Shown in pieces: positions 24,224 through 33,804 of a stretch of DNA of 64,000 bases. The stretch is from NCBI RefSeq assembly GCF_050268245.1, contig NZ_JBNNGK010000010.1, positions 62,001 through 126,000 of the forward strand. Direction: 5' to 3'. Every line of letters begins with the position of its first letter. The first letter of the stretch is position 1. The position numbers and the translations under genes are program-made. Under the pieces are notes generated by a model. It did not search any database. It had not been told where the DNA came from and was given only the letters and a program-made list of their open reading frames with translations. This DNA is from JBNNGK01 sp050268245 (GTDB lineage: Bacteria > Pseudomonadota > Gammaproteobacteria > Enterobacterales > Enterobacteriaceae).

Positions 24224-25732
24224 TTATGATGCTATCGACAGCGTTTTCGGTTTCGCATGCTTCTCCAGCCAGGCGGTTACGCGTGCTTGCTGTGCATCGT
24301 CCAGCCACATGCCGAGTTTGGTACGTCGCCAGATAGCATCGGCCAGCTCGACGACCCACTCTTTTTCGACCAGATAGCGCAGTTCGGCTTCATACAAACC
24401 GTGGCCGAAATCTTCACCCAACTCTGCTAGGCTGTTTGCATCACCCAGAATCAGTTCGCTGTGGCTGCCGTAGGTGCGTGCGTAGCGGCGCGCCAGTGAT
24501 TCTGGCAACCAGTTACGTTCGCGGCGCAGTTTAGCGGCGTAGCTGTCGCGATCGCCACCGATGTCACCCCCCGGCAATGAACCGTTTTTGGTCCAGGCTG
24601 GGCCTACCCCCGGATAGTAATACGCCAGTTTCTCCATCGCATGTTCGGCCAGTTTACGATAGGTCGTCAACTTACCGCCGAATACCGACAGCAGCGGTGC
24701 CTGGCCTTGTTCGTCATGCACATCCAAGGTGTAATCACGCGTGACCGCCTGCGGCGAATCTGACTCATCGTCACACAGCGGACGCACGCCGGAGTATGTC
24801 CAAACGATGTCATCGCGGCCTAACTGCTTCTTGAAGTGGTCGTTATACACTTTCAGCAGATAGTCGATTTCATTATCGTCAATCTTCACGTCTTTCGGAT
24901 CGCCGTGATATTCCACATCGGTGGTGCCAATGATCGAGAAGTCATCCAGCCAAGGAATGACAAACACGATACGGTGGTCTTCATTTTGTAAAATGTACGA
25001 TTGCGGCTGATTATGCGCTTTTGGCACCACAATATGGCTGCCTTTGATCAGGCGGATACCATACGGTGATTTCAGCTTCAGGCCATCGTCGAAGAAGTTT
25101 TTCACCCACGGGCCGGTGGCGTTCACCAACCCTTTGGCGCGCCAGGTGAAGGTTTTACCGCTGTCGACATCGGTCGCTTCCACCATCCACAGGCCATTTT
25201 CACGCCATGCACGGGTTACTTTGGTGCGGGTACGCACTTCACCGCCGCGTTTTACCACTTCCTGCGCGTTCAATACCACCAGACGCGCATCGTCGACCCA
25301 GCAGTCAGAATATTCGAAACCGCGCTTTAGCTCCGGCTTCAGCACTGATTCTGGTCCAAAGCGCAAACCTTTACTGCCCGGCAGGCTGGTGCGTTTACCC
25401 AAGTGATCGTACAGGAACAGGCCAGTACGAATCATCCAGGCCGGGCGCAGATGCGGCTGATGTGGCAGACGGAAACGCATAGGGAAAGCAATATGCGGTG
25501 CCAGTTTTAGCAATACTTCGCGTTCGGCCAGCGCTTCGCTCACCAAGCGGAATTCATAGTGCTCCAGGTAGCGCAAGCCACCGTGGATCAGTTTGGAACT
25601 GGCGGAAGACGTAGCACAGGCCAAGTCTTGCGCTTCCAGTAGCAGTACGGACAACCCGCGCCCGGCAGCATCTGCCGCGATGCCGGCACCGTTGATGCCG
25701 CCACCGATAACGATCAAGTCTTTGGTTTCCAC
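24224..25732 (-). CDS. glpD: Aerobic glycerol-3-phosphate dehydrogenase
   Basis: This 502-residue FAD enzyme of the inner-membrane face oxidises sn-glycerol-3-phosphate to DHAP and passes electrons to ubiquinone. The FAD motif IVIGGGINGAGIA and the downstream LLLEAQDLACATSSASSK are clear. The start is a GTG (METKDLIVIGGG) with GGAGGAAGATGAC upstream; no in-frame ATG gives the family N-terminus. Two GlpR-like operators lie directly upstream. It follows glpR on the same strand, unlike E. coli where it is divergent from glpEGR. Confidence 0.96.
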   Translation of the reverse strand: METKDLIVIGGGINGAGIAADAAGRGLSVLLLEAQDLACATSSASSKLIHGGLRYLEHYEFRLVSEALAEREVLLKLAPHIAFPMRFRLPHQPHLRPAWMIRTGLFLYDHLGKRTSLPGSKGLRFGPESVLKPELKRGFEYSDCWVDDARLVVLNAQEVVKRGGEVRTRTKVTRAWRENGLWMVEATDVDSGKTFTWRAKGLVNATGPWVKNFFDDGLKLKSPYGIRLIKGSHIVVPKAHNQPQSYILQNEDHRIVFVIPWLDDFSIIGTTDVEYHGDPKDVKIDDNEIDYLLKVYNDHFKKQLGRDDIVWTYSGVRPLCDDESDSPQAVTRDYTLDVHDEQGQAPLLSVFGGKLTTYRKLAEHAMEKLAYYYPGVGPAWTKNGSLPGGDIGGDRDSYAAKLRRERNWLPESLARRYARTYGSHSELILGDANSLAELGEDFGHGLYEAELRYLVEKEWVVELADAIWRRTKLGMWLDDAQQARVTAWLEKHAKPKTLSIAS

Positions 25733-25747
25733 GTCATCTTCCTCCAG

Positions 25748-25785
25748 ATGTTCGAAATAGCTCTTTCATGTTCGTTTTCGCTCAT
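25748..25785. promoter_or_regulatory. GlpR operators upstream of glpD
   Basis: ATGTTCGTTTTCGCTCAT (25768-25785) and the weaker ATGTTCGAAATAGCTCTTTC (25748-25767) have the ATGTTCG...CGnnCAT layout of GlpR sites. They lie 16-53 bases before the glpD start codon. The glpR gene is the next gene upstream. Confidence 0.68.
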
Positions 25786-25943
25786 GATTGTAATCAAAAA
25801 CCAACAAACAAGCCAAGGCTTAACCAAACAAAAACATTCTGGCGTGATAGAGATAACAGTTTATTGATAGTAGTTATACAAATAGAAAGGGTATTGTTGA
25901 TGCCCTCTCCTGAGCGGAGAGGGGCTGAGTTAGGGTTGGGGAA

Positions 25944-26702
25944 TCAGCACAGCTCGAGTTGGACGTCGTATTGTTCGATGATTTTCATCACGCTTGGCGG
26001 CGGCAGTTGGTCGGTGAACAGGTAATCAATCAAATTCATCTTGCCCAGGTTCACCATCGCATTACGGCCAAATTTAGAGTGGTCCGTCACCAACATCACG
26101 CAGCGTGAGTTTTCGATAATTGCGCGTTTGGTACGCACTTCGTGATAGTCGAATTCGAGCAGCGAACCATCCATATCAATGCCGCTGATGCCGAGAATGC
26201 CGTAATCCAGGCGGAATTGAGAAATGAAATCCAGCGTCGCTTCGCCCATGATGCCGCCATCGCGGGTGCGAACTTCACCACCGGCTAAAATCACGCGAAA
26301 ATCCTCTTTGGCGGTCAGCAAGGTCGCCACGTTGAGGTTATTGGTCACCACACGCAGATTTTTATGGTTCATCAGCGCGTGGGCGACCGCTTCAGGCGTG
26401 GTGCCGATATCAATAAACAGCGTTGCGCCGTCTGGGATCTGGCTGGCGACGCGTTGAGCAATACGCGCCTTCTCTTCTGACCACATCACCTTACGATCGT
26501 GATAGGCGGCGTTGACTGAGCTGGAAGGCAGCGCCGCGCCGCCGTGATGGCGCTGAATTTTATTCTGATCGGCCAGGTCATTCAGATCGCGGCGAATCGT
26601 TTGCGGGCTGACGTCAAAATGTTCGACCAGTTCTTCCGTGCTGACATATCCCTGTAGTCGCACCAGTTCGATAATTGCGTCATGACGCTGTGTTTGCTTC
26701 AC
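25944..26702 (-). CDS. glpR: DeoR-family glycerol-3-phosphate regulon repressor
   Basis: This 252-residue repressor has an N-terminal DeoR helix-turn-helix (about residues 5-57, with VSTEELVEHFDVSPQTIRRDL) and a C-terminal sugar-phosphate-binding domain (with LFIDIGTTPEAVAHAL). It represses glp genes until glycerol-3-phosphate binds. The length equals the E. coli protein. It follows glpG by 31 bases, so glpG-glpR are probably co-transcribed. Confidence 0.95.
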   Translation of the reverse strand: MKQTQRHDAIIELVRLQGYVSTEELVEHFDVSPQTIRRDLNDLADQNKIQRHHGGAALPSSSVNAAYHDRKVMWSEEKARIAQRVASQIPDGATLFIDIGTTPEAVAHALMNHKNLRVVTNNLNVATLLTAKEDFRVILAGGEVRTRDGGIMGEATLDFISQFRLDYGILGISGIDMDGSLLEFDYHEVRTKRAIIENSRCVMLVTDHSKFGRNAMVNLGKMNLIDYLFTDQLPPPSVMKIIEQYDVQLELC

Positions 26703-26733
26703 GATAATCCCCTATATGATGTCTACCTGGCTG

Positions 26734-27570
26734 TTACGGTTGGTTATTTGTGCGGTGCCGCGTATCCCAAAATGCCATCAACAACCCTAACACTAAACCG
26801 GCTACGTGTGCCGCGTTGGCGATCGACATTCCTAACACATCGAAGTAGCCAGCCACCAACCACAGGACGGAAAAGGCCATCAGGCCGCGCGGCAGCATCA
26901 GGCCGCGTTCCGGTGCCCGTTCGCCGCTTAACCAACAGTAGCCCATCAAGGCGTATACCACGCCGGACAAGCCACCGAAGAATGCGCCGCTGAACAGTGA
27001 TTGTGCCCAGCCGCTGAAAAAGGCGGAAACCACCGCCAGCACGAACAGTTTACCGGCGCCGAGGCGTTTTTCCATCGGGCCACCCAAATACCACCACCAC
27101 AGCAGGTTAAACGTAATGTGCAGCAGTGAAAAATGCAGGAAGGCATGGCTGATCCAACGCCACAGTTGGGCGTATTGATCGCTATTTTGCGGCCAGGAAA
27201 GCCAGTACATCACGGTGTTGTCGCCCAGCACCTGCATCAGAATGTAGATCAGAATGCACAGCGCCATGACCGATAACGTTAATGGGCCGGCCTTGCTGCG
27301 GATGATGTGCAGATAGGAAACCTGTTCATAAGGCATCTCGGTTCCGGTGTGACCGGTTTGCCAACTGGCCGCCTGATAGCGGCGGTTAAGCGGATCGAGC
27401 ATGAACTGCTGTAACTCATGCTGAACCTGCTCCAGATGACTGTCGTCGGCCAGCCAGATTTCCGCTGCGTCTTGGGTGTGTTGTACCTCAAGCGTAATGC
27501 CCTGCGTCGCCATGTAATCGACAAAAGCCTGCGCCAGACGGGGATTGGATACGGCGATCACTCGAACCAT
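26734..27570 (-). CDS. glpG: Rhomboid intramembrane serine protease GlpG
   Basis: This 278-residue inner-membrane protease has a soluble N-terminal domain (about 1-90) and six transmembrane helices. The catalytic Ser is in GGLSGVVYALMG and the catalytic His in ANAAHVAGLVLG, as expected. The HxxxN segment in the second helix (HITFNLLWWWYLGG) is also present. It cleaves membrane proteins within their transmembrane helices. It sits between glpE and glpR. Confidence 0.95.
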   Translation of the reverse strand: MVRVIAVSNPRLAQAFVDYMATQGITLEVQHTQDAAEIWLADDSHLEQVQHELQQFMLDPLNRRYQAASWQTGHTGTEMPYEQVSYLHIIRSKAGPLTLSVMALCILIYILMQVLGDNTVMYWLSWPQNSDQYAQLWRWISHAFLHFSLLHITFNLLWWWYLGGPMEKRLGAGKLFVLAVVSAFFSGWAQSLFSGAFFGGLSGVVYALMGYCWLSGERAPERGLMLPRGLMAFSVLWLVAGYFDVLGMSIANAAHVAGLVLGLLMAFWDTRHRTNNQP

Positions 27571-27703
27571 AAATTGGGATATTCCGTCATAAGTAGATGA
27601 TTTCTGCCACGGTTTACGCGACCGATGACATTCGACGGCTGATTATACCGTCGAAATCTTGAACCAAGGCAAGCGATCGATGAAAAATGAGTGAATGGGC
27701 GAT

Positions 27704-27729
27704 AAAAACGACGGGCGCGGCTGCGCCCG
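27704..27729 (-). terminator. Terminator of glpE
   Basis: On the minus strand, a GGGCGC-AGCC-GCGCCC hairpin is followed by GTCGTTTTT just after the glpE stop. It suggests glpE is partly uncoupled from glpG. Confidence 0.75.
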
Positions 27730-27734
27730 GGCGG

Positions 27735-28061
27735 TTAGGCGGAGGTGGCGACGTCCTGTGGGTAGTGGCGCGCCCAAGCGTCGAAACCGCCATCGATGCT
27801 GTAGACGGCATCAAAACCCTGATTCAACAGGTACTGCGCTGCGCCACGGCTGCTGTTGCCGTGATAACACATCACCATCACCGGCCGTTCAAAATCATTT
27901 TGTTGCATGAAGGCCTGTAGGGTGTCGTTGGTGAGGTGATATGCGCCTGGCGTATGAGCAGCGGCAAAACTCTGTGGGTCGCGGATGTCAACCAGCGCGG
28001 CGCTGCCGTCTTTCCAACGTGTGTATGCCTGCTCAACATTGATCGCTTCAAACTGTTCCAT
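27735..28061 (-). CDS. glpE: Thiosulfate sulfurtransferase (rhodanese) GlpE
   Basis: This 108-residue single-domain rhodanese transfers sulfur from thiosulfate to cyanide or thioredoxin in vitro. The active-site loop is MCYHGNSSRG, with the catalytic Cys. The ATG at 28061 (MEQFEAINVEQAY) gives the family length. A longer in-frame start 15 codons upstream adds a non-conserved N-terminus and is not preferred. Confidence 0.92.
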   Translation of the reverse strand: MEQFEAINVEQAYTRWKDGSAALVDIRDPQSFAAAHTPGAYHLTNDTLQAFMQQNDFERPVMVMCYHGNSSRGAAQYLLNQGFDAVYSIDGGFDAWARHYPQDVATSA

Positions 28062-28190
28062 ACTGCTTATTGCCTTGTCATGGGGAGAGGCGTTTATTGT
28101 AACCAATTCTGCGGCAATTAAGACCAGAGCAAGACTGGGGTTTCTGCTACTGGCCTATCGACAATGGGTATTCGGAGCCTTTGTTCCCTG

Positions 28191-30905
28191 TTATGCGCCG
28201 TAACCCATCATTTTGAGCAATTGCTGTGCTTGCTGCACGGCCTCCTGACGATGGGCAACCCCCAGTTTTTGGTACAAATTGCGGATATGCGTTTTGATCG
28301 TGGTGGCTGCGACCGCTAATTCACTGGCTATCTGATCGTTGCTGTAACCAGAATAAATCAGCCCCAGGACTTGCCATTCCCGTTGGGTGAGTGGGCTGGT
28401 GCGGATCAGTTCCGGGACTTGCGGGTGCGTGAGCAACTTATCGACGAAGTTCTCGTCAAAATGGGCGAATTTGTGCCGATGATGTTGGTTAATATCGCGC
28501 AGAATACGTTGCGCGCGGTGCTGTTCCAGTTCCGGCAGCGTATTCAGTTGAATCAACTGGCGCAACTGTTGTGCCATCGCCTCGCCTTCAATCACGAAGT
28601 GGCTGATAAAACCGGTGCGATTGGCCAGCGATAACGCCTCCATCAAGACGCGTTGTGCATCACTTTTACGCTCCATCTGCCAGTAGAGTTGGTTGCTGAG
28701 CAGGAGGTTGCGGTTCAGATCGCTCACCAAGCGCAGGCGACGAGCGTTGTCATTGAGTTCGTCCAGCACCACTTCGGCTTCTTCATATTGGCCCAGCATA
28801 ATGTGTACGCGGGCGATGTTGCGCCATTGGCCTTGTAAAAAGTGGTTATCCGCCATGCCGGGTTTTTCCGCGTGACGCAGCCAATTGGCCGCAGCAGCGG
28901 TGTCGCCGGTCATTTGCCACAGGATCACGCGCGGCTTATCGGCGTTGGTCAGCCAGTCGCGATGATATTGCGTCCCCTGTAACAGCGTTTCACAGCGCTG
29001 AAGATGGGCGTGCGCATTATCCAGATCGCCCCGCGCCAGCGAGCATTTCGCCAACATGGCGATGCATTGCAACTGCTGTTGTGGCTGATAGTTTGCCAAG
29101 ATGGTCAGGCCTTGGCGTGCGGCCTCTTCGGCTTCATCCAGCCGCGACCATGACCACAAAATCTGTGCCCGGATGCGTAACAGGAACTCGTGCATCGGCA
29201 ACTGTTCCAAATGTTGTTCACGCACCAGTTCGAAGGCTTTATCTTGTGTCTCAAAGGCCGCCTGCAAATAGCCTTGCGCGATCAGGATTTCGCTCTGCTG
29301 TAACAGCGCCCATAGCGCGTAATGGTAAGCCTGATGGCGACGCGCCATCTGTTCGGTTTGCTGTATCATCGGTAGCGCACGCGCCAGTTCACCCTTACAG
29401 TGATGAACCTCACCGGTGACTGAGGTGGCGACAATGCGGCTGTAATAACTCGATAGCGGCAGGAACTTCAACGCTTCGGCCGCCAACCGCTCAGCCTCTT
29501 CTGGTTTGCCGGCATTGATTGCCACCTGAGCGCGCAGCGCGTCGAATTCGGCATGCAGTGTTGGGTCGATGGTGATCTGTTGCTCACGCATCGCCTGTTC
29601 CGCCCGTTCAAGCTGGGTATTCACTTCTATGTAACGATGCTGGCTTTGTGCCAGCCAGGCTTGCAGCAACGCCAGTTTCGGGTTTTGCACCAACCGTTCG
29701 TAAGGCAGGGCGTTCAGGCACTCTTCCAATAGCGCCAGTTCGCTATGGTGAAACAGCGCCCAGGCGTGTTGGAGCAAAATGTCCCGTAGCATACTGACAT
29801 CGCTGGCCGCCAGCGCATGGTGAATGGCTTCAGCCGGATAGCCTAGCGCCAACCAGCCTTCGGCAGCGGCGCGGTGTAGCCCGGGTAACTCCAGCGCCAG
29901 CTCCCACTGGCAGCGTTGCCGTAAAAAGCTGGCAAATAGCGGGTGGAAGCAGAACCATTCGCCGGTATCGTCCATGCGATGGATAAATAAGCCCTGACGC
30001 TCCAACTCCTCAAGCCGCTGCTGGCCGTTATCTTCGCCGGTCAGGCGCACAATTAGCGCATCGTTCATTGAGCGCAATACCGAGCAGCGTAACAGGAAGG
30101 CGCGTGCATCTGCGTCAACACGATCGAGCACCTCATCGACCAGATAATCGGATAGGTGGCTGGCATTTAGCCCGGCCAGCCGTTTGGCGGATAACTGTGC
30201 AGAAACACTCGACTGACGAGCGGAAAGGGCAATGAGCTGTAAAGCGGTGGCCCAGCCTTCAACCTCATCGCACAAACGGCGGCTGTCTTGTTGAGCCAGC
30301 GGTGCGGCCAAGCGACAGTCAAAGAACTGCTTAGCTTCCAGATGAGTAAAGGCCAGTTGCTGAGTGCCCAATTCCAGCAGTTGATCGCGTACCCGTAGAT
30401 TTGCGATGCCTAGCGGCGGCAGCGTGCGTGACATCAGAATCAGCGTCAGGTTTTCGGGTTGATGACGCAGGAAGAAGCGCATGGCTTCATGAATCACGTC
30501 GTTGGTAATCAGGTGATAATCGTCAATGACCAAGTACAGCGGTTGGTGCCATTCGGCCAATTCGATAAACAGTTGGCCGAATAACGCAGACAGGCTGGCG
30601 TATTGATGTTTTTGGCTTAGCGCTTCGCTTTTGACGCAGTGTCCGCCGGTTGCCTGTTGCAGTGCGGCGATCAGATAGCTGGCAAAGCGTTCTGGCTGGT
30701 TGTCACTTTCATCAAGAGAATACCAGCCGAGCACTGATTTACCGGCTGCCCATTGGGCAACCAGCGTGGTTTTTCCGTATCCCGCCGGGCAATTAACCAA
30801 TGTCAGGCGATAGTTGGCCGCGCCACTGAGCTTAGCCAGCAGACGGTCGCGTACCACGGTATTGTGCAGCCGTACCGGGCGGCTCAGTTTTGATGGGATC
30901 AGCAT
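28191..30905 (-). CDS. malT: ATP- and maltotriose-dependent activator MalT
   Basis: This 904-residue STAND-type regulator activates the maltose/maltodextrin regulon. The Walker A motif CPAGYGKTTL is near residue 40. A long tetratricopeptide-like middle binds maltotriose, and a C-terminal LuxR helix-turn-helix (LTQREWQVLGLIYSGYSNDQ, about residues 835-890) binds DNA. The length is close to E. coli MalT (901). It is divergent from malPQ across a 484-base regulatory region. Confidence 0.96.
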   Translation of the reverse strand: MLIPSKLSRPVRLHNTVVRDRLLAKLSGAANYRLTLVNCPAGYGKTTLVAQWAAGKSVLGWYSLDESDNQPERFASYLIAALQQATGGHCVKSEALSQKHQYASLSALFGQLFIELAEWHQPLYLVIDDYHLITNDVIHEAMRFFLRHQPENLTLILMSRTLPPLGIANLRVRDQLLELGTQQLAFTHLEAKQFFDCRLAAPLAQQDSRRLCDEVEGWATALQLIALSARQSSVSAQLSAKRLAGLNASHLSDYLVDEVLDRVDADARAFLLRCSVLRSMNDALIVRLTGEDNGQQRLEELERQGLFIHRMDDTGEWFCFHPLFASFLRQRCQWELALELPGLHRAAAEGWLALGYPAEAIHHALAASDVSMLRDILLQHAWALFHHSELALLEECLNALPYERLVQNPKLALLQAWLAQSQHRYIEVNTQLERAEQAMREQQITIDPTLHAEFDALRAQVAINAGKPEEAERLAAEALKFLPLSSYYSRIVATSVTGEVHHCKGELARALPMIQQTEQMARRHQAYHYALWALLQQSEILIAQGYLQAAFETQDKAFELVREQHLEQLPMHEFLLRIRAQILWSWSRLDEAEEAARQGLTILANYQPQQQLQCIAMLAKCSLARGDLDNAHAHLQRCETLLQGTQYHRDWLTNADKPRVILWQMTGDTAAAANWLRHAEKPGMADNHFLQGQWRNIARVHIMLGQYEEAEVVLDELNDNARRLRLVSDLNRNLLLSNQLYWQMERKSDAQRVLMEALSLANRTGFISHFVIEGEAMAQQLRQLIQLNTLPELEQHRAQRILRDINQHHRHKFAHFDENFVDKLLTHPQVPELIRTSPLTQREWQVLGLIYSGYSNDQIASELAVAATTIKTHIRNLYQKLGVAHRQEAVQQAQQLLKMMGYGA

Positions 30906-31389
30906 AGTATTCCAGAGTTAAAGCGCGGTTCCCGCCGCCAAAACCAGCCCGCAGGCGAACAGATTTTTTACCTGCCAGGAACGGGGATAGCATTAATTAT
31001 TTTAGTGCTCGTAATTAATCGCCTTGTTTAACTTCTGACAACGCTAACCGTAATGCAACAAGCTTCCGTTTTCGTTTGGCGGTAAGTTGCAGTTGATCAC
31101 ACTTTTTTACGCTTGGACGCGTTTGCCCCGTTTGGGCATGGTGAGCAACGGGGCTGGCGCGTGGTAAAACGTGTGTCTATGCCTCGTAAAGTGCCGCTTA
31201 CGGCGCTATTTATCCGGTTATTACGGTGTGCTAAAGCCGTGGCGAGGGGGATAAAAAATGCCTGAGATCACACTTCCGACTACGCCCCAATCCTCCTCCC
31301 CAGCTAATCCTCAGGCGGGATGATGCTCAGTGGCATTTCGCAGGTCAGGATAGCGAAAAATTGGCACACTTATAGAGCAGAGAATCCCT
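30906..31389. promoter_or_regulatory. malT-malP divergent regulatory region with MalT boxes
   Basis: No gene lies in these 484 bases. MalT-box-like hexamers (GGAKGA) cluster on the malP side: TCCTCC at 31291-31299 and ATCCTC at 31307-31312 (both reverse orientation) and GGATGA at 31318-31323. The spacing agrees with the MalT arrays of malP promoters. The malT side is not resolved. Confidence 0.6.
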
Positions 31390-33795
31390 ATGTCACAGCC
31401 TACGCTTAAAAAGGACGTTTTCCTGGCGGCATTGACCCGTCAGTGGCAGCAATTCGGCTTACGTTCCGCCCAACAGATGACCCAGCAGCAGTGGTGGCAA
31501 GCGGTCAGCCGCGCGCTGGCGGAGCAGTTGGCGGCGCAGCCAGCACCGGCGAAGCAGATGACTGCGTTGCGCCATGTGAACTATATCTCGATGGAGTTCC
31601 TGATTGGCCGCCTGACGGCAAACAACCTGATTAATTTAGGGTGGTATGACACGCTGGAAGGCGCGCTGGCGGAGCAGGGCGTGCAATTGGCCGATCTGCT
31701 GGAGCAGGAAATCGATCCGGCGTTAGGCAATGGCGGGTTGGGGCGTTTGGCCGCCTGCTTCCTCGATTCGATGGCGACGGTAGAACAACCGGCCACCGGT
31801 TATGGGTTGAACTATCAATATGGCCTGTTCCGTCAATCTTTCAAGGACGGTCAACAACAAGAGGCGCCGGACAACTGGCTGCGCGAGCATTATCCGTGGT
31901 TCCAACACAATGCCGCGTTGGCGGTGGACGTAGGGATCGGCGGCACACTAGAGACGCAGGCTGATGGCCGTGAAGTGTGGCTGCCAGAAATGACCTTGCG
32001 CGGCGAAGCTTGGGATCTGCCGGTGCTGGGCTACCGTAATGGTGTTACGCAACCGTTGCGCCTGTGGCAAGCCACGCATCAACATCCGTTTAATCTTGAG
32101 GATTTTAACGACGGTAAATTCTTGCAGGCGGAAGAGCAGGGCGTTGAGGCGGCGAAACTGACCAAGGTGTTGTATCCGAACGATAATCATCAGGCCGGTA
32201 AACGTCTGCGTCTGATGCAGCAATATTTCCAATGTGCCTGTTCGGTGGCGGATATTTTGCGTAAGCACCATCAGGCCGGGCGTAAAATCGAAGACTTACC
32301 TCAGTATGAAGTCATCCAGCTGAATGACACTCACCCGACTATCGCCATCCCAGAAATGCTGCGCATTTTGCTGGATGAGCACCAGATGGAATGGGATGCC
32401 GCTTGGGCCATTACCAGCAACACCTTTGCCTATACCAACCATACCTTGATGCCGGAAGCCCTCGAATGTTGGGATGAACAGCTGGTGAGCAGCCTGCTGC
32501 CACGCCACTTCTCAATCATTAAGCAGATCAATGCCCAATTCAAAAAATTGGTGGATAAGCAGTGGCCGGGCGATAAAGCGGTGTGGGCCAAGCTGGCGGT
32601 GCATCATGATGAGCAGGTGCGGATGGCTAACCTGTGCGTGGTCAGCGGTTTTGCGGTGAACGGTGTGGCGCAACTGCATTCTGATTTAGTGGTGAAGGAT
32701 CTCTTCCCTGAATACTATCAACTGTGGCCGCATAAATTCCATAACGTGACCAATGGCATCACCCCGCGCCGTTGGTTGAAACAGTGCAACCCGGCGTTGT
32801 CGAGTCTGATTGACGACACCTTGAAGGTGGAGTGGGCGAATGATCTGGACGCGTTGAAAGGCCTGGAAAAATACGCTGACGATGCGGCATTCCGGCAGAA
32901 ATACCAGCAAATTAAGCGCGACAATAAAGTGGTATTGGCGAACTACGTGCATGACGTAATGGGTTTAACGCTTAACCCGGACGCGATTTTTGATGTGCAA
33001 ATTAAGCGTCTGCATGAATACAAACGCCAGCATCTTAATCTGTTACACATTCTGTCGCTGTATCGCCAATTGCGGGATAACCCGAATTTGGACATCGTGC
33101 CGCGGGTGTTCCTGTTCGGTGCCAAGGCGGCTCCGGGCTACTATCTGGCGAAAAATATTATTTATGCGATCAACCAAGCTGCGGAGAAGATCAATAACGA
33201 TCCGCTGGTAAACGATCGGCTGAAAGTGGTGTTTATTCCTGACTATCGTGTCTCGGTCGCGGAGCTTATGATTCCAGCGGCGGATATCTCCGAACAGATT
33301 TCTACTGCCGGCAAAGAGGCTTCCGGCACCGGCAACATGAAGCTGGCGCTGAACGGCGCGCTGACCGTGGGTACGTTGGATGGCGCTAACGTGGAAATTG
33401 CCGAGCAGGTTGGTGAAGACAACATCTTTATCTTTGGCAATACCGTCGAACAAGTGAAGGCGCTGCTGGCGCAAGGCTATGATCCGCTCAGTTATAGCCA
33501 CAAAGACCCGCATCTGAAGACCATCCTCGATGAGCTGGCGAGCGGTCTGTTCAGCCACGGTGACAAACAGGCGTTTGACATGATGCTGCACAGTTTGCAG
33601 GTCGGCGGCGATCCGTATTTGGTGCTGGCTGATTTTGCCTCTTATTGCCAGGCGCAGCGACAGGTTGATGCACTTTACCGTGACCGTGATGAATGGACGC
33701 GTCGCACCATTCTCAATACCGCACGCGTTGGCATGTTCAGCTCGGATCGCTCGATCCGTGATTACCAGCAGCGTATCTGGCAAGCCAAGCGTTAA
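31390..33795 (+). CDS. malP: Maltodextrin phosphorylase
   Basis: This 801-residue GT35 phosphorylase releases glucose-1-phosphate from maltodextrins in the cytoplasm. The segment around the pyridoxal-phosphate Lys reads GTGNMKLALNGALTVGTLDG. Family segments such as SMEFLIGR, DPALGNGGLGRLAACFLDS and KRLHEYKRQ are present. The length matches MalP (about 797) rather than glycogen phosphorylase GlgP (about 815). It is followed 9 bases later by malQ. Confidence 0.95.
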   Translation: MSQPTLKKDVFLAALTRQWQQFGLRSAQQMTQQQWWQAVSRALAEQLAAQPAPAKQMTALRHVNYISMEFLIGRLTANNLINLGWYDTLEGALAEQGVQLADLLEQEIDPALGNGGLGRLAACFLDSMATVEQPATGYGLNYQYGLFRQSFKDGQQQEAPDNWLREHYPWFQHNAALAVDVGIGGTLETQADGREVWLPEMTLRGEAWDLPVLGYRNGVTQPLRLWQATHQHPFNLEDFNDGKFLQAEEQGVEAAKLTKVLYPNDNHQAGKRLRLMQQYFQCACSVADILRKHHQAGRKIEDLPQYEVIQLNDTHPTIAIPEMLRILLDEHQMEWDAAWAITSNTFAYTNHTLMPEALECWDEQLVSSLLPRHFSIIKQINAQFKKLVDKQWPGDKAVWAKLAVHHDEQVRMANLCVVSGFAVNGVAQLHSDLVVKDLFPEYYQLWPHKFHNVTNGITPRRWLKQCNPALSSLIDDTLKVEWANDLDALKGLEKYADDAAFRQKYQQIKRDNKVVLANYVHDVMGLTLNPDAIFDVQIKRLHEYKRQHLNLLHILSLYRQLRDNPNLDIVPRVFLFGAKAAPGYYLAKNIIYAINQAAEKINNDPLVNDRLKVVFIPDYRVSVAELMIPAADISEQISTAGKEASGTGNMKLALNGALTVGTLDGANVEIAEQVGEDNIFIFGNTVEQVKALLAQGYDPLSYSHKDPHLKTILDELASGLFSHGDKQAFDMMLHSLQVGGDPYLVLADFASYCQAQRQVDALYRDRDEWTRRTILNTARVGMFSSDRSIRDYQQRIWQAKR

Positions 33796-33804
33796 GGAGA
33801 CTGA

